The translations under genes and the position numbers were made by a program. The notes under the pieces are model-generated. The model saw only the letters and a list, made by a program, of their open reading frames with translations. It had not been told where the DNA came from and made no database searches. From positions 124,001-188,000 of the forward strand of contig JAFLEH010000004.1 of NCBI GenBank assembly GCA_017301995.1: 64,000 nt of DNA, given 5' to 3'. The DNA is from Verrucomicrobiota bacterium (lineage in GTDB: Bacteria; Verrucomicrobiota; Verrucomicrobiia; Verrucomicrobiales; Akkermansiaceae). Positions 25,589-34,877 of this stretch are shown here, piece by piece (the first letter of the stretch is position 1; the number at the start of each line of letters is the position of its first letter).

Positions 25589-26962
25589 TTGGTACGGCAG
25601 CGCCCGGTGAAATCCACGCGATATGCGTCCGTGTTGGGCCTTGGCTTCGGTGACTGCGGCAAGGGTCGTTGTGTGGACGCTTTGGCACGACGTTGGTGTG
25701 CACACACGGTGGTCCGCTTCTGCGGAGGTGCCCAGGCCGGACACCATGTGGTGGCGCCCCATCCGCAGGGTGGCGAGATACATCACACATTCTCGCAGTT
25801 TGGTGCCGGCACCTTGGTGCCCGGCACACGAACATTGCTGTTAGATCCGATGGTCGTCCATCCCACCGCGCTGCTGGTGGAGGCCGAGGTGCTGGGAAAA
25901 GCCGGGGTGACGGGTGCACTAAGCCGCATGGTGATCGACAGGCGCTGCCGGGTCACCACCCCGTTTCACCAGGCAGCGGGACGCCTGCGCGAAATGGCAC
26001 GGGCAGGGGAAGCACATGGAACCTGCGGTGTGGGTGTTGGCGAGACGGTTCGCCATGGGCTCGAATATCCCGGTCAGGTGATTCGTTTCGGAGACTTGGC
26101 GATACGCGGCAAATCCGAGAGCACGCATTGTTTGGAGCGGTTGGATGCGACCCGGCGAACATTGCTGAACGAATGCGTCCCCTCATTATCTGACATAGAT
26201 TCGCCAGCCGCGCGAGCGGAACTGGATTGTCTCAGCGACCCCACGCTGGCGGAACGCTGGTTGGGACAGGCAAGCGCCTTGGCGCGGCAGTGTCCGCCCG
26301 CATCCGGGGACCTGATCCACGACCTGCTCCATCAACCGGGATGCGTGCTGTTTGAGGGCGCTCAGGGTGTGTTGCTGGACGAATGGCGGGGATTCCATCC
26401 TCACACCTCCTGGGGTTCCACCACCTGCGACGCCGTGGAGCGGGCTTTGGAGCCATACGAGATTGCGTCACCCATCGAGCACTACGGCGTGTTGCGGACC
26501 TATCAAACGCGGCATGGCGCCGGTCCGTTTCCTACCGAAGATCCGGCGCTCGATCCGCTGCTGCCCGAGCCGCACAACGGCGATGGCGGCTGGCAGGGCC
26601 GATTCCGCCGGGGGCATCCGGATGCCGTTCTGTTGGACTACGCGATCCTCGCCTGCGGCAATCTAACTGGATTATGCGTCGGGCACCTGGATGTGTTCGG
26701 CCGTGATTTGGAATTGAAGTGGTGTGATGGCTATGAAAGGGCCGGGGGATCGATCCTCCGGCATCTGCCGCATGGCCAGCGCGGGGATTTGGAGCACCAG
26801 ATGCGGCTCACCCGTTTGTTGTCGGAGATCCAGCCGCGTTACGCGGAATGTCCTATCAGATCCGATGCTGAATTTCTTGAGCGTTTGTCAGGCGTCACGG
26901 CGCTGCCGGTGGTTATGATGTCCTACGGTCCGGCCCACACATGCCAGCGGTCATTGATCTAG
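25589..26962 (+). CDS. divergent adenylosuccinate synthetase (PurA)-like protein
   Basis: Up to 457 residues; the first in-frame start is a TTG touching the vWA stop, and a GTG at 25607 is an alternative. The PurA fold is clear: GFGDCGKG (catalytic Asp22 and P-loop Lys25 kept, normal Glu is Cys23), CGGAQAGHH (His52 kept, normal Asn is Gln), FEGAQGVLLD (255-264), TRHGAGPFPTE (307-317) and GRFRR (337-341). Differences from canonical PurA: GTTGRG is GTCGVG (144-149) and the guanine-recognising TKLD is GHLD (365-368). The core GTPase/ligase chemistry may persist while base specificity has changed (inference). It is unlikely to be the housekeeping purine-pathway enzyme. Confidence 0.85.
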   Translation: MVRQRPVKSTRYASVLGLGFGDCGKGRCVDALARRWCAHTVVRFCGGAQAGHHVVAPHPQGGEIHHTFSQFGAGTLVPGTRTLLLDPMVVHPTALLVEAEVLGKAGVTGALSRMVIDRRCRVTTPFHQAAGRLREMARAGEAHGTCGVGVGETVRHGLEYPGQVIRFGDLAIRGKSESTHCLERLDATRRTLLNECVPSLSDIDSPAARAELDCLSDPTLAERWLGQASALARQCPPASGDLIHDLLHQPGCVLFEGAQGVLLDEWRGFHPHTSWGSTTCDAVERALEPYEIASPIEHYGVLRTYQTRHGAGPFPTEDPALDPLLPEPHNGDGGWQGRFRRGHPDAVLLDYAILACGNLTGLCVGHLDVFGRDLELKWCDGYERAGGSILRHLPHGQRGDLEHQMRLTRLLSEIQPRYAECPIRSDAEFLERLSGVTALPVVMMSYGPAHTCQRSLI

Positions 26963-27057
26963 CGAAAATTGGCCGGGACCAACCATTCTCCCGGCAACAC
27001 AACCAACCGCAGTTCGAGGACGGATTTGGTCAGATCCCCGGCAAGCGGCTTCGTTCT

Positions 27058-27981
27058 TCACCTCGACTGCTCCAGCATCCTCAGCAGCGGTGCTTCGGCG
27101 CGGGTGCGGATGGACTCTTCCATTTCGACCCGCGGGGAGAGGTGGAGGAGGCAGTCGCGGAGTTTCTGGAGGGTGTTGAGCTTCATGTATTTGCAATCGG
27201 CACAGTAGCAGCGGTCGGTGGGACCGGCGATGAGGTTCTTGTCCGGGCATTCCTTGCGGAGGCGGTGGAGCATGCCGCTTTCGGTGACGACGATGATGTC
27301 CTTGGCCGGGGCGTTGCGGCACCAGGTGACCATTTTTTCGGTGGAGCAGACTTCATCGGCCAGCAGGCGGACGGCTTGGGTGCATTCCGGGTGGGCGACG
27401 ACCAGCGCGCCCGGATGGGCCTGTTTGATGCGGTTGATGGAATCGCGGGTGAACTCGACGTGGACGTAGCACGATCCCTGCCAGAGATCCATCTTGCGGC
27501 CGGTTTGCTCCATGACCCACGAGCCGAGATTGGCATCGGGAACGAACAGGATCGGTCGGTCGGCAGGGGCCTGTTGGACGATGCGCACCGCGTTGCCGGA
27601 GGTGCAGATCACATCGCAAAGCGCTTTCACCGCGGCCGAGCAATTGATATAGGCGATGACGTAATAGTTCTTCTCCGAGTTGGCGGTTAGAAACGCCTCC
27701 AGTTGCTCGGCCGGGCAGGATTGTTCGAGCGAGCATCCGGCGTCGGCGTCCGGGAGCACGACGATTTTGCCAGGGTTGACGATTTTGGCGGTTTCCGCCA
27801 TGAAGTGGACGCCGCAGAAGACGATGACGTCGGCCTGGGCCTCTTTGGCGTGATAGGCCAGCCCGAGCGAATCGCCCACGTGGTCGGCGACGTCCTGGAT
27901 CTCGCCGATCTGATAGTTGTGGGCGAGGATGACCGCGTTGCGCTGCTGTTTGAGGGCGAGGATTTCGGTTTTGAGGTCCAT
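27058..27981 (-). CDS. nadA: quinolinate synthase A
   Basis: A 307-residue NadA, condensing iminoaspartate with dihydroxyacetone phosphate to quinolinate in NAD biosynthesis. The three internally related domains show LAHNYQIGEIQDVADHVGDS, VFCGVHFMAETAKI, PDANLGSW and HPECTQAVRLLAD. Candidate [4Fe-4S] ligands are the Cys in FCGVHF, in DEVCSTEKM or TWCRN, and in the C-terminal CYCADCKYM. The start at 27981 agrees with the usual N-terminus; upstream in-frame sequence is antisense to the bactofilin gene. No nadB or nadC is adjacent. Confidence 0.96.
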   Translation of the reverse strand: MDLKTEILALKQQRNAVILAHNYQIGEIQDVADHVGDSLGLAYHAKEAQADVIVFCGVHFMAETAKIVNPGKIVVLPDADAGCSLEQSCPAEQLEAFLTANSEKNYYVIAYINCSAAVKALCDVICTSGNAVRIVQQAPADRPILFVPDANLGSWVMEQTGRKMDLWQGSCYVHVEFTRDSINRIKQAHPGALVVAHPECTQAVRLLADEVCSTEKMVTWCRNAPAKDIIVVTESGMLHRLRKECPDKNLIAGPTDRCYCADCKYMKLNTLQKLRDCLLHLSPRVEMEESIRTRAEAPLLRMLEQSR

Positions 27982-27997
27982 GGCGGGTCGGGGAATG

Positions 27998-28837
27998 TCA
28001 GGTGGCGGATGGCGGGCCCGGCGAGGTGGTTTCGAAGACCCCGTGGTGTTTGGCGCCGGACTTGATGACGACGGCCGCGGCGCGGACGTATCCGTGGAGG
28101 TGGGAGCGTTTCTTGAGGGTGACGGTTCCCGAGCAATGGAATTGGCCGCGGACGTGACCGTCGATGACCACATGGGCGGCGGTGACCGGTTGGAGAAACT
28201 CGACGCGGGCGCGTTTTTCGACACGGAGCGAGCGGCAGGTGATGGCCCCGGTGACGCGGCCGTGGCCGAGGACGGTGACTTCGCCGGAGCAGTCCGCGGC
28301 GCAGCGGAGTTCGCCGATGACGGTTAGATTATGGGCGCGGAGCGAACTGGAGGTGACGTTTCCGCCCTTGAGGATGGTGACGTTTCCGCGGGTATGGATT
28401 TCGCGGTTCCACGGGCCGTCGATTTGGAAATCCTCAAGGCTGATGTAGCACGAGCATTCCGGGCACTGGCTGGACTGGGCCTCGGCGGCGGCGGCGAAGG
28501 TATGGCCGCAATCGAAGCAAACCACCGAGCGGGGAGGTTTGGGCCGGAAAATCAGGCGCAGCAGCGGGTGGAGCGGTTTGGGCTTCGGCTTCGAGCGGCG
28601 AGCGAGGGGAGCTGGAGCGGGTGGGGGCTCGGGAAGCGCCGCTGCCTCGGGCGGGCCGGAGCCGTAGCGGGCGATCTGTTTCGGCCGGGCAACGGCTTTT
28701 CCGTCCTCGATTTTGTAGTTGTTGCGGCAGTTCCGGCACACCGTGGACATGACCATGGCGGGCTCCACCTGAACGTGGCCGCATTCCGGGCACGCCAACG
28801 AAATGCGTTGGCGCGGGGCGGAAGATTCACCGGGCAT
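27998..28837 (-). CDS. bactofilin-domain protein with two zinc ribbons
   Basis: A 279-residue protein. The N-terminal zinc ribbon has CPECGH and CRNC (about 16-37), followed by a Pro/Ala/Lys-rich linker and a second ribbon with CFDCGH and CPEC (about 107-128). The C-terminal half (about 145-265) is a bactofilin-like beta-helix: regularly spaced short strands with Gly/Val/hydrophobic repeats (VTGAITCRSLRVEKRARVE and similar). Bactofilins polymerise into cytoskeletal filaments; zinc ribbons usually bind nucleic acid or protein. The next bactofilin lies 47 bases upstream on the same strand, so they are likely co-expressed. Confidence 0.82.
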   Translation of the reverse strand: MPGESSAPRQRISLACPECGHVQVEPAMVMSTVCRNCRNNYKIEDGKAVARPKQIARYGSGPPEAAALPEPPPAPAPLARRSKPKPKPLHPLLRLIFRPKPPRSVVCFDCGHTFAAAAEAQSSQCPECSCYISLEDFQIDGPWNREIHTRGNVTILKGGNVTSSSLRAHNLTVIGELRCAADCSGEVTVLGHGRVTGAITCRSLRVEKRARVEFLQPVTAAHVVIDGHVRGQFHCSGTVTLKKRSHLHGYVRAAAVVIKSGAKHHGVFETTSPGPPSAT

Positions 28838-28884
28838 GGCGGGGAAGGGAAACCGTGGCGATGCGGGCCGGAATCAGTCGGAAA

Positions 28885-29457
28885 TCAAACAGCTCCGGGA
28901 AGGGTGGGTTGCTTGGCCTCGGGCGCGGGAGCGGCTGCCGCCGGTTTCGCGGCCGGCTGGGCGGCGGCTTGGGCGGGTGCCTGCGCGGGAGTGCCGACGG
29001 TGGACTTGCCGACAAAGATGGCTCCGGCCTCGATGGTGAGGACCTTCGCCTTGATGTCGCCGATGACTTCGGCGCTGGCCTTGAGTTCGATCCGGTCGGT
29101 GGCGGTGATGTTGCCCTGGACCTTGCCGTACACCACGACGGTGGCGGTTTTGACTTCGGCCTTGATGCGGGCGTTTTCTCCGATCGTCAGGCTGCCGTCG
29201 GAGCTGATTTCGCCCTCGATTTTGCCATCGACGACGAGGTCGTTGGTGAATTTGACGGTTCCCTTGATTTCGACGTCGGAGGAAAGGATGTTGCGGGTGC
29301 CTCCGGTGGGAGGGCGGGAGATGGGAGTCTGGCCGATGGGCGCGGCCGCGGGTGAGCTAGGCGGGGCGAGGGGTTCCGGGGCGCGGTAGCCGCCCGGGGT
29401 GGCTGGAGGAGCGGGGCGGGTTTCACCGAGGTCTTGGCCGATGACTTTCTTGAACAT
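28885..29457 (-). CDS. bactofilin (polymer-forming cytoskeletal protein)
   Basis: A 190-residue bactofilin. The central DUF583 beta-helix (about 54-155) shows the pattern ILSSDVEIKGTVKFTNDLVVDGKIEGEI, DGSLTIGENARIKAEVK, VYGKVQGNITATDRIEL. It is flanked by disordered Pro/Ala-rich tails, both longer than usual. It would self-assemble without nucleotide. It is flanked by a second bactofilin with zinc ribbons and by a membrane TPR protein. Confidence 0.93.
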   Translation of the reverse strand: MFKKVIGQDLGETRPAPPATPGGYRAPEPLAPPSSPAAAPIGQTPISRPPTGGTRNILSSDVEIKGTVKFTNDLVVDGKIEGEISSDGSLTIGENARIKAEVKTATVVVYGKVQGNITATDRIELKASAEVIGDIKAKVLTIEAGAIFVGKSTVGTPAQAPAQAAAQPAAKPAAAAPAPEAKQPTLPGAV

Positions 29458-29504
29458 GTTGGTAGGGAAGTTTGGGGTTGCGGGTGCGATTTGGAGGAAA
29501 TGGA

Positions 29505-30482
29505 TCAGGGAGCGGGCTTATCGCCGGCGGGCGGGGCCGGGTTTTCGCTACGGGCGGGGGCGGCGGGATCTTGCGCCGGCTTTTCGGGAGCGGCGGGCGG
29601 CGCGGGAGTTTCTGCCGGAGTCCCGGCGGCGGGCGGGGCGGCCGGATCCGCGGGCTTCTCGGCCGGAGCGGGCGGCGTTGGCACACCACCGGGCACGAAA
29701 TTCACGGGCGGGACATCCGCGTCTGAGGTGTCTTTGCCAGCCGGGGGCAGTCCGGGAATCGCCGGGGAGCCGGGCGTGGGCAGGTTCGGAGCGCCCGGCG
29801 TGCCGGCGTTGGCCGGGGGAGCGGGCGGGGGATCGACTTCGACCGGGGCCTTGGCTTTCAGGTTGGCAAGGCGTTGGTCGATGGTGTTGGAGAAGCTGTT
29901 GCCGGGCAGGACGGTTTTCGCCTTTTGGTAGGATTTTTCCGCATCTTCGAGGTTTCCGGTGGCGCGGGCGAGGTCGCCGAGGGAAATCAGCGCGTAGGGG
30001 GCGAGGAAGCGGGATTCCGGGGCCTCGGCGAGGTCCTGGAAGATCGCCTTCGCCTCGTCGGCTTTGCCTTGCTCCTTCAGCTTCGCGGCGAGGCTGACCT
30101 TGGCGCTGGGGACGGCGGGGTGCTTGGCGTTGTTGGAAATGAAGGCCTTGAGGGTTTCAACGGCGGTGGCCTGCTGCCCATCGGTCCACTGGCGCTCCGC
30201 GAGGGCCAGTGTGGCGGTGCCGGCGGCGGCGGTGGCTGGGTACTCCTTGATCAGGTTTTGCAGGGCCGGGAGGTCTTCGGCCTTCACCAGATCGGCTCCG
30301 GCGCTTCGTTCCTTGGAGGTGGCGATGCCCTGATAGACCAGGAAAACAGCCACCCCGAGGGCGATGGCGATGGAAAGAATGATGAGGTTCTTCTGGTTGC
30401 GGTCCAGGAACTGCTCGAAGGCGGAGGGGCCTTGGGAGATTTCTCCGAGGAGGCGTGGGCTGTCTTGGGGATCGGTGGACAT
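29505..30482 (-). CDS. TPR-like membrane-anchored protein with Pro/Ala-rich tail (YfgM-like)
   Basis: A 325-residue protein. A short cytoplasmic N-terminus (about 1-32) with QFLDRNQKN is followed by one membrane helix (about 33-52). A TPR-like helical domain (about 55-205) includes ATLALAERQWTDGQQATAVETL and LGDLARATGNLEDAEKSYQKA. The tail (about 210-325) is almost entirely Pro, Ala, Gly and Glu and is probably disordered. The fold resembles YfgM-type periplasmic chaperone partners of the SecYEG complex, but gene context (bactofilins) differs. The start at 30482 is chosen because upstream in-frame sequence is antisense to lpxB. Confidence 0.78.
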   Translation of the reverse strand: MSTDPQDSPRLLGEISQGPSAFEQFLDRNQKNLIILSIAIALGVAVFLVYQGIATSKERSAGADLVKAEDLPALQNLIKEYPATAAAGTATLALAERQWTDGQQATAVETLKAFISNNAKHPAVPSAKVSLAAKLKEQGKADEAKAIFQDLAEAPESRFLAPYALISLGDLARATGNLEDAEKSYQKAKTVLPGNSFSNTIDQRLANLKAKAPVEVDPPPAPPANAGTPGAPNLPTPGSPAIPGLPPAGKDTSDADVPPVNFVPGGVPTPPAPAEKPADPAAPPAAGTPAETPAPPAAPEKPAQDPAAPARSENPAPPAGDKPAP

Positions 30483-30647
30483 GGAAGTGGCGTTCGCGAA
30501 GCGGCGGACGGAAAGCAAAGCGGATTGGCGGGCAAAAGCAATCCGGAAGTCCGGGAAAAGTGGATTTTTGTCAATGTGACGGAAAATTTTCGGTCGGCCG
30601 GGTGATTTGGGTGGAAAGCGGGGTGGGGTTGGGGTATCCCTGCGGCG

Positions 30648-31784
30648 ATGTCCGGCCGGGTGTATGTGGTAGCAGGCGAGTTGAGCGGGGACGCGCATGG
30701 CGCGGGTCTGTTGCGTTCCTTGCTGGCGATGCGGCCCGGCGTGAAAATCGCCGGCGCGGGTGGTCCGGAAATGGCCGCGGTGGCCGGCGAGGGCTTCCGC
30801 GACTGGGTGGAGGATGCGGCGGTGGTCGGCTTGTGGGAGGTGCTCAAGCACTACCGGTGGTTCAAGGAGCGCTTCGACGAAATGCTCGCGGAAGTGCGCG
30901 CGTTTCGTCCGCAGGTGTTGGTATTGATCGACTATCCGGGTTTCAACCTCCGGTTTTCCGAAGCGGTTAGGCGCGAGTGTCCGGAGGTCCGGCAGGTCTA
31001 TTACATCAGCCCGCAGGTGTGGGCGTGGAACAAGCGGCGCGTGCCGAAAATGGCGGCGTTGTTGGATGAAATGCTGTGCCTGTTTCCGTTCGAGCGGCCG
31101 CTGTTCGCGGATGCGGGACTGAAGACCCGGTTTGTGGGGCATCCGCTGGTCGATGAACTGGAGGAACGGCGGATACCGGATGCCGGTCGCGACGATCTTT
31201 TGATAGGATTGTTTCCCGGCAGCCGCGAGCGCGAGGTGGCACGGCTGTTTCCGATGATGGTGGAAACGGCGCGCCGTCTATCCGATTGGAACAGGTCGCT
31301 GAAATTCGAGGCTCCCGCCGCGTCGCCGCGCTTGGCGGAACGGATGCGCGGAATCGTCCAGTCGGGCCGCGCCGAGTCCCTGGTGACGGTCACCGACGGC
31401 GGTGCGGCCGAACTGATGCAGCGCGCTTGCTGCGGGGTGATCGCGAGCGGCACGGCCACACTGGAAGCGGCGTATTTCGGGCTGCCGTATTGCCTGGTGT
31501 ACAAGGTCGCCTGGCCGACGTATTTCGCCGGAAAACTGCTGATCAAGCTCAAGCACATCGGCCTCGTGAACATTCTTGCGGGCGATGGGGTGGTGGAGGA
31601 ATTGATCCAGGCCGATGCCGAACCCGGCCCTGTGGGAGCCGCGCTGAAGAAACTCGTTCAGTCACCCGAACAACGGGATGCTCTCCGCGTTAGATTGTTG
31701 GAAACCGCCGACAAACTGGGTGGTCCCGGAGCGCACGATCGCGCCGCCGCCGCGGTGGCGGAATGGCTGGATGCGGGGAAGTAG
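30648..31784 (+). CDS. lpxB: lipid-A-disaccharide synthase
   Basis: A 378-residue GT19 enzyme joining UDP-2,3-diacylglucosamine and lipid X to give the lipid A disaccharide, so the organism should make lipopolysaccharide. Landmarks are VVAGELSGDAHGAGLL at the start, the membrane-interacting IDYPGFNLR, YYISPQVWAWNKRR, FVGHPLVD, and the C-terminal LFPGSREREV and ASGTATLEAAYFGLP loops. Length is normal. It is isolated from other lpx genes here. Confidence 0.97.
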   Translation: MSGRVYVVAGELSGDAHGAGLLRSLLAMRPGVKIAGAGGPEMAAVAGEGFRDWVEDAAVVGLWEVLKHYRWFKERFDEMLAEVRAFRPQVLVLIDYPGFNLRFSEAVRRECPEVRQVYYISPQVWAWNKRRVPKMAALLDEMLCLFPFERPLFADAGLKTRFVGHPLVDELEERRIPDAGRDDLLIGLFPGSREREVARLFPMMVETARRLSDWNRSLKFEAPAASPRLAERMRGIVQSGRAESLVTVTDGGAAELMQRACCGVIASGTATLEAAYFGLPYCLVYKVAWPTYFAGKLLIKLKHIGLVNILAGDGVVEELIQADAEPGPVGAALKKLVQSPEQRDALRVRLLETADKLGGPGAHDRAAAAVAEWLDAGK

Positions 31785-31852
31785 AGGCAGGATTCCAGAG
31801 ACCAGAGGGGGAGGCGCGGAGGCTGCGCTTGTCGGGGGGAGCTCGGTCCAAC

Positions 31853-31878
31853 AAAAAATACGGCGGGAGGTCCCGCCG
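31853..31878 (-). terminator. rho-independent terminator for citrate synthase gene
   Basis: On the minus strand CGGCGGGA pairs with TCCCGCCG (31861-31878) around a two-base loop, followed by TATTTTTT (31853-31860). It lies just after the gltA stop. Confidence 0.85.
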
Positions 31879-31912
31879 CTTTGGGAGTCGATGGTTAGAG
31901 CGAGTTCCGGGT

Positions 31913-33205
31913 TCAGCCGCGCGTGTCGAGCGGGGTGTAGGAGCGCAGGGTGGGGCCGGTGTAAATCTGGCGCGGGCGCGAGATCCGGCTGTGCGGGTCT
32001 TCGAGGACTTCCTTGAAGTTGGCGATCCAGCCGGGCATGCGGCCGATGGCGAACATCACGGTGAACATGTCCATCGGAATGCCGATGGCGCGCATGATGA
32101 TGCCGCTGTAGAAGTCCACGTTCGGATAGAGCTTGCGGGAGATGAAATAGTCGTCGTGGAGCGCGATTTCCTCGAGCTTCTTGGCGATGTCCAGCAGCGG
32201 GTCGGACTTGTGGAGTTGCGAGAGCACCTTGTCGCACTGCTCCTTGATGATGACGGCGCGGGGGTCGAAGTTCTTGTAAACCCGGTGGCCGAAGCCCATC
32301 AGGCGGCGGTTGCCCACCTTGTTTTTGACATCGTTGAGGAAGCGGGTGCCGTCGTCGCCTTCCTGATGGATTTCCTCGAGCATTTCGAGTACCGCCTGGT
32401 TGGCGCCGCCGTGGAGGGGGCCCCAGAGCGCGCAGACGCCGGCGGAACATGAGGCGTAGAGATTGGCGCGGCTGGAGGCGACCATGCGCACGGTGGAGGT
32501 GGAGCAGTTCTGCTCATGGTCCGCGTGAAGCAGGAAGATCAGGTCGAGCGCGCGGACGATGTCCTCGTTCTGCGTCCAGTCCTCGTTGGGCAGCGAGAAC
32601 ATCATGTGGAGGAAGTTCGCGGTGTATTTGAGCGAGGTCTTCGGATAGATCACCGGCAGGCCGCGGGCTTTCCGATAGGAGAACGCCGCGATGGTGCGGA
32701 CTTGGGAAATGAGGCGCGCGGCGTGGTGGGGGAAACGCTCGACACGGGTCTTGCCGCTGACCATGTTCGGATAGTAGGACGAAGCCGCGTTGATCATCGC
32801 GGAAAGAATCGCCATCGGATGCGCGGTGGGCGGGAAGCCTTCGAAGTGGAACCGCAGCCCCTCGTGGAGCATTTGGTAGTCGGTGAGCAGGGCGGAAAAT
32901 TCGGCGAGCTGGGCCGCGGTGGGGAGTTCGCCGTAGATCAGCAGGTAGGAGGTTTCGATGAAGGTGCTTTTGGCCGCCAGTTCGGCGATGTCGTAGCCGC
33001 GGTATTGCAGGATGCCCTTTTCGCCATCGATAAACGTGATGGCGCTCTCGCAGGATCCGGTGTTGCCGTATCCTGGGTCGAGGGTGATGGCTCCGGTCTT
33101 GTCCCGCAGCGTGCTGATATCGATTCCAACCTCCCCTTCGGAGCCGATGGTGGTGGGGAGTTCCAAACGCTGATTGTCAATAATGAGTTCCGCTTTGCCG
33201 TTCAT
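31913..33205 (-). CDS. gltA: citrate synthase
   Basis: A 430-residue type II (hexameric-type) citrate synthase; condenses oxaloacetate and acetyl-CoA at entry to the TCA cycle. Seen: [27 protein letters not shown] (shown in part by its first 20 residues region), the catalytic His in [24 protein letters not shown] and GFGHRVYKN, and the late catalytic Asp region near [10 protein letters not shown]. The ATG at 33205 is preferred over an upstream GTG. Single gene with its own terminator. Confidence 0.96.
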   Translation of the reverse strand: MNGKAELIIDNQRLELPTTIGSEGEVGIDISTLRDKTGAITLDPGYGNTGSCESAITFIDGEKGILQYRGYDIAELAAKSTFIETSYLLIYGELPTAAQLAEFSALLTDYQMLHEGLRFHFEGFPPTAHPMAILSAMINAASSYYPNMVSGKTRVERFPHHAARLISQVRTIAAFSYRKARGLPVIYPKTSLKYTANFLHMMFSLPNEDWTQNEDIVRALDLIFLLHADHEQNCSTSTVRMVASSRANLYASCSAGVCALWGPLHGGANQAVLEMLEEIHQEGDDGTRFLNDVKNKVGNRRLMGFGHRVYKNFDPRAVIIKEQCDKVLSQLHKSDPLLDIAKKLEEIALHDDYFISRKLYPNVDFYSGIIMRAIGIPMDMFTVMFAIGRMPGWIANFKEVLEDPHSRISRPRQIYTGPTLRSYTPLDTRG

Positions 33206-33365
33206 GCGCGGTGAGCCTACCACACAAGGGTGGTCCTCCGCCAGAAAGATTTTTCAAAACTCTGCATTTTTCCTCGAATGCTGGTCATTTTCTGCCAAAT
33301 CGGCGGTTTAGGGTTGGCTTGGCACGTGCGGCTTGGAATCCTCACCTCCGGAAAACCGATCGCCC

Positions 33366-34877
33366 ATGAAACCTGTTACCTTCAACAACACCGTCCTGCG
33401 CGACGGACACCAGTCCCTTGCCGCCACCCGGATGTCCACCGCCCAAATGTTGCCGGCGGCTCCGATTCTCGATTCCATGGGCTTCAGCGGCTTGGAAACC
33501 TGGGGTGGCGCGACCATCGACTCCTGCCTCCGGTTTTTGAACGAAAACCCCTTCGACCGGCTCCGTGCGTTGAAGAAGGCCGCGCCGAAGACCCCGCAGA
33601 TCATGTTGCTGCGCGGCCAGAACATCGTGCAGTACACCAGTTTCCCGGACGATGTGGTGGAAGCGTTCGTGCGTGCGGACGCCGCCGCCGGGCAGGATGT
33701 TTTCCGGGTGTTCGACGCACTCAACGACACCCGCAACCTGACCACCGCGATCAAGACCGTGATCGACTGTGGCAAGCACGCCCGAGGCGAAATCTGCTAC
33801 ACCATCAGCCCGGTTCACACCATCGAGGCGTTCGTGGAAATGGGCGTGGAGTTCGAGAAAATGGGCTGCCACTCGATCGGGATCAAGGACATGTCCGGCA
33901 TTCTCAAGCCGCAGGTGGCCTATCAGCTCGTCAAGGAGCTGAAACGCAAGGTGGGACTGCCGATCACCCTCCATACCCATGACACCGCCGGGTTGGGAGC
34001 CGCCGCCTACCTCGCCGCCATCGAGGCCGGGGTGGATACGGTGGAAACCTCGATCATGCCGTTCGCCAATGGCACCGGCCAACCGGACACCGCCCGGATG
34101 CTGGCGCTGCTGGACGGCCATCCGCGCTGCCCGGATTACGATCCCGCGAAATTGCAGGAACTCCGGATCTACTTCGAGGATGTTTACAAGCAGCTCTCGA
34201 AATTCACCAGCCCGGCCAACGAGCGGGTGGACTCGGACATCCTGGTCTTCCAGGTGCCCGGCGGCATGCTTTCCAATTTCCGCAACCAGCTCGTCGAACA
34301 GGGAATGGCCGACAAATTCGACGAAGTGGTGCGCGAGATCCCGGTGGTCCGCGAGGCGCTAGGCTGGATCCCGCTGGTCACGCCCACCTCGCAAATCGTC
34401 GGCACCCAGGCGATGATGAACGTGAAATTCGGCCGATGGAAGATGATCTGCCAGCCCGCGCAAGACATCGCGCTCGGCAAATACGGCAAAGCCCCCGGCC
34501 CGATCAATCCGGAAGTCCTCGCGCAGGTCGAGAAAGTCAGCGGCCAGAAACCCGTCACCTGCCGCCCGGCGGACCTGCTGGCCCCAGGGTTGGAAGGTTA
34601 CCGCAAACAATGCGCCGACAAAGGACTGCCCACCGACGACGAAATGGCCGTGCTTTTCGCCATGTTCCCGCAGCAGGTGGAAGCCCTCGTCAAAGGCACG
34701 CCCGCCGCCCAGGCCGACAAACCCGCTCCGGCTGCCAAACCCGCCCCGGCTCCGGCCCCGGCTCCGGCCTCAGCCTCAGCCTCTCCCGCCAAGTCCGACG
34801 GCACCGGCCCGCTCAAGCACTTCGCACTCACCGTCAACGGCCAACGCCACGACGTGGTGGTGGAAACGCTGGATTGA
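33366..34877 (+). CDS. oxaloacetate decarboxylase alpha / pyruvate carboxylase subunit B-like carboxyltransferase, biotin domain incomplete
   Basis: A 503-residue carboxyltransferase. The DRE-TIM barrel has RDGHQSLAATRM (Asp13), QNIVQYTSFPDDVV, FRVFDALNDTRNL and the metal motif LHTHDTAGL. The conserved C-terminal carboxylase domain runs to about 455. An Ala/Pro linker (about 462-485) leads to what should be the biotinyl domain, but only its first strands are present (FALTVNGQRHDVVVETLD) and the protein stops before any MKM biotinylation site. No MKM-containing continuation is seen downstream in any frame. The biotin carrier must come from another polypeptide, or the gene is truncated. Confidence 0.88.
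   Translation: MKPVTFNNTVLRDGHQSLAATRMSTAQMLPAAPILDSMGFSGLETWGGATIDSCLRFLNENPFDRLRALKKAAPKTPQIMLLRGQNIVQYTSFPDDVVEAFVRADAAAGQDVFRVFDALNDTRNLTTAIKTVIDCGKHARGEICYTISPVHTIEAFVEMGVEFEKMGCHSIGIKDMSGILKPQVAYQLVKELKRKVGLPITLHTHDTAGLGAAAYLAAIEAGVDTVETSIMPFANGTGQPDTARMLALLDGHPRCPDYDPAKLQELRIYFEDVYKQLSKFTSPANERVDSDILVFQVPGGMLSNFRNQLVEQGMADKFDEVVREIPVVREALGWIPLVTPTSQIVGTQAMMNVKFGRWKMICQPAQDIALGKYGKAPGPINPEVLAQVEKVSGQKPVTCRPADLLAPGLEGYRKQCADKGLPTDDEMAVLFAMFPQQVEALVKGTPAAQADKPAPAAKPAPAPAPAPASASASPAKSDGTGPLKHFALTVNGQRHDVVVETLD

Noticed and set aside
25589..26962. Housekeeping purA
   Set aside because: Several substrate-binding positions that are nearly invariant in PurA are changed (GTTGRG to GTCGVG, TKLD to GHLD), and the context is a vWA/pseudokinase unit, not purine synthesis.
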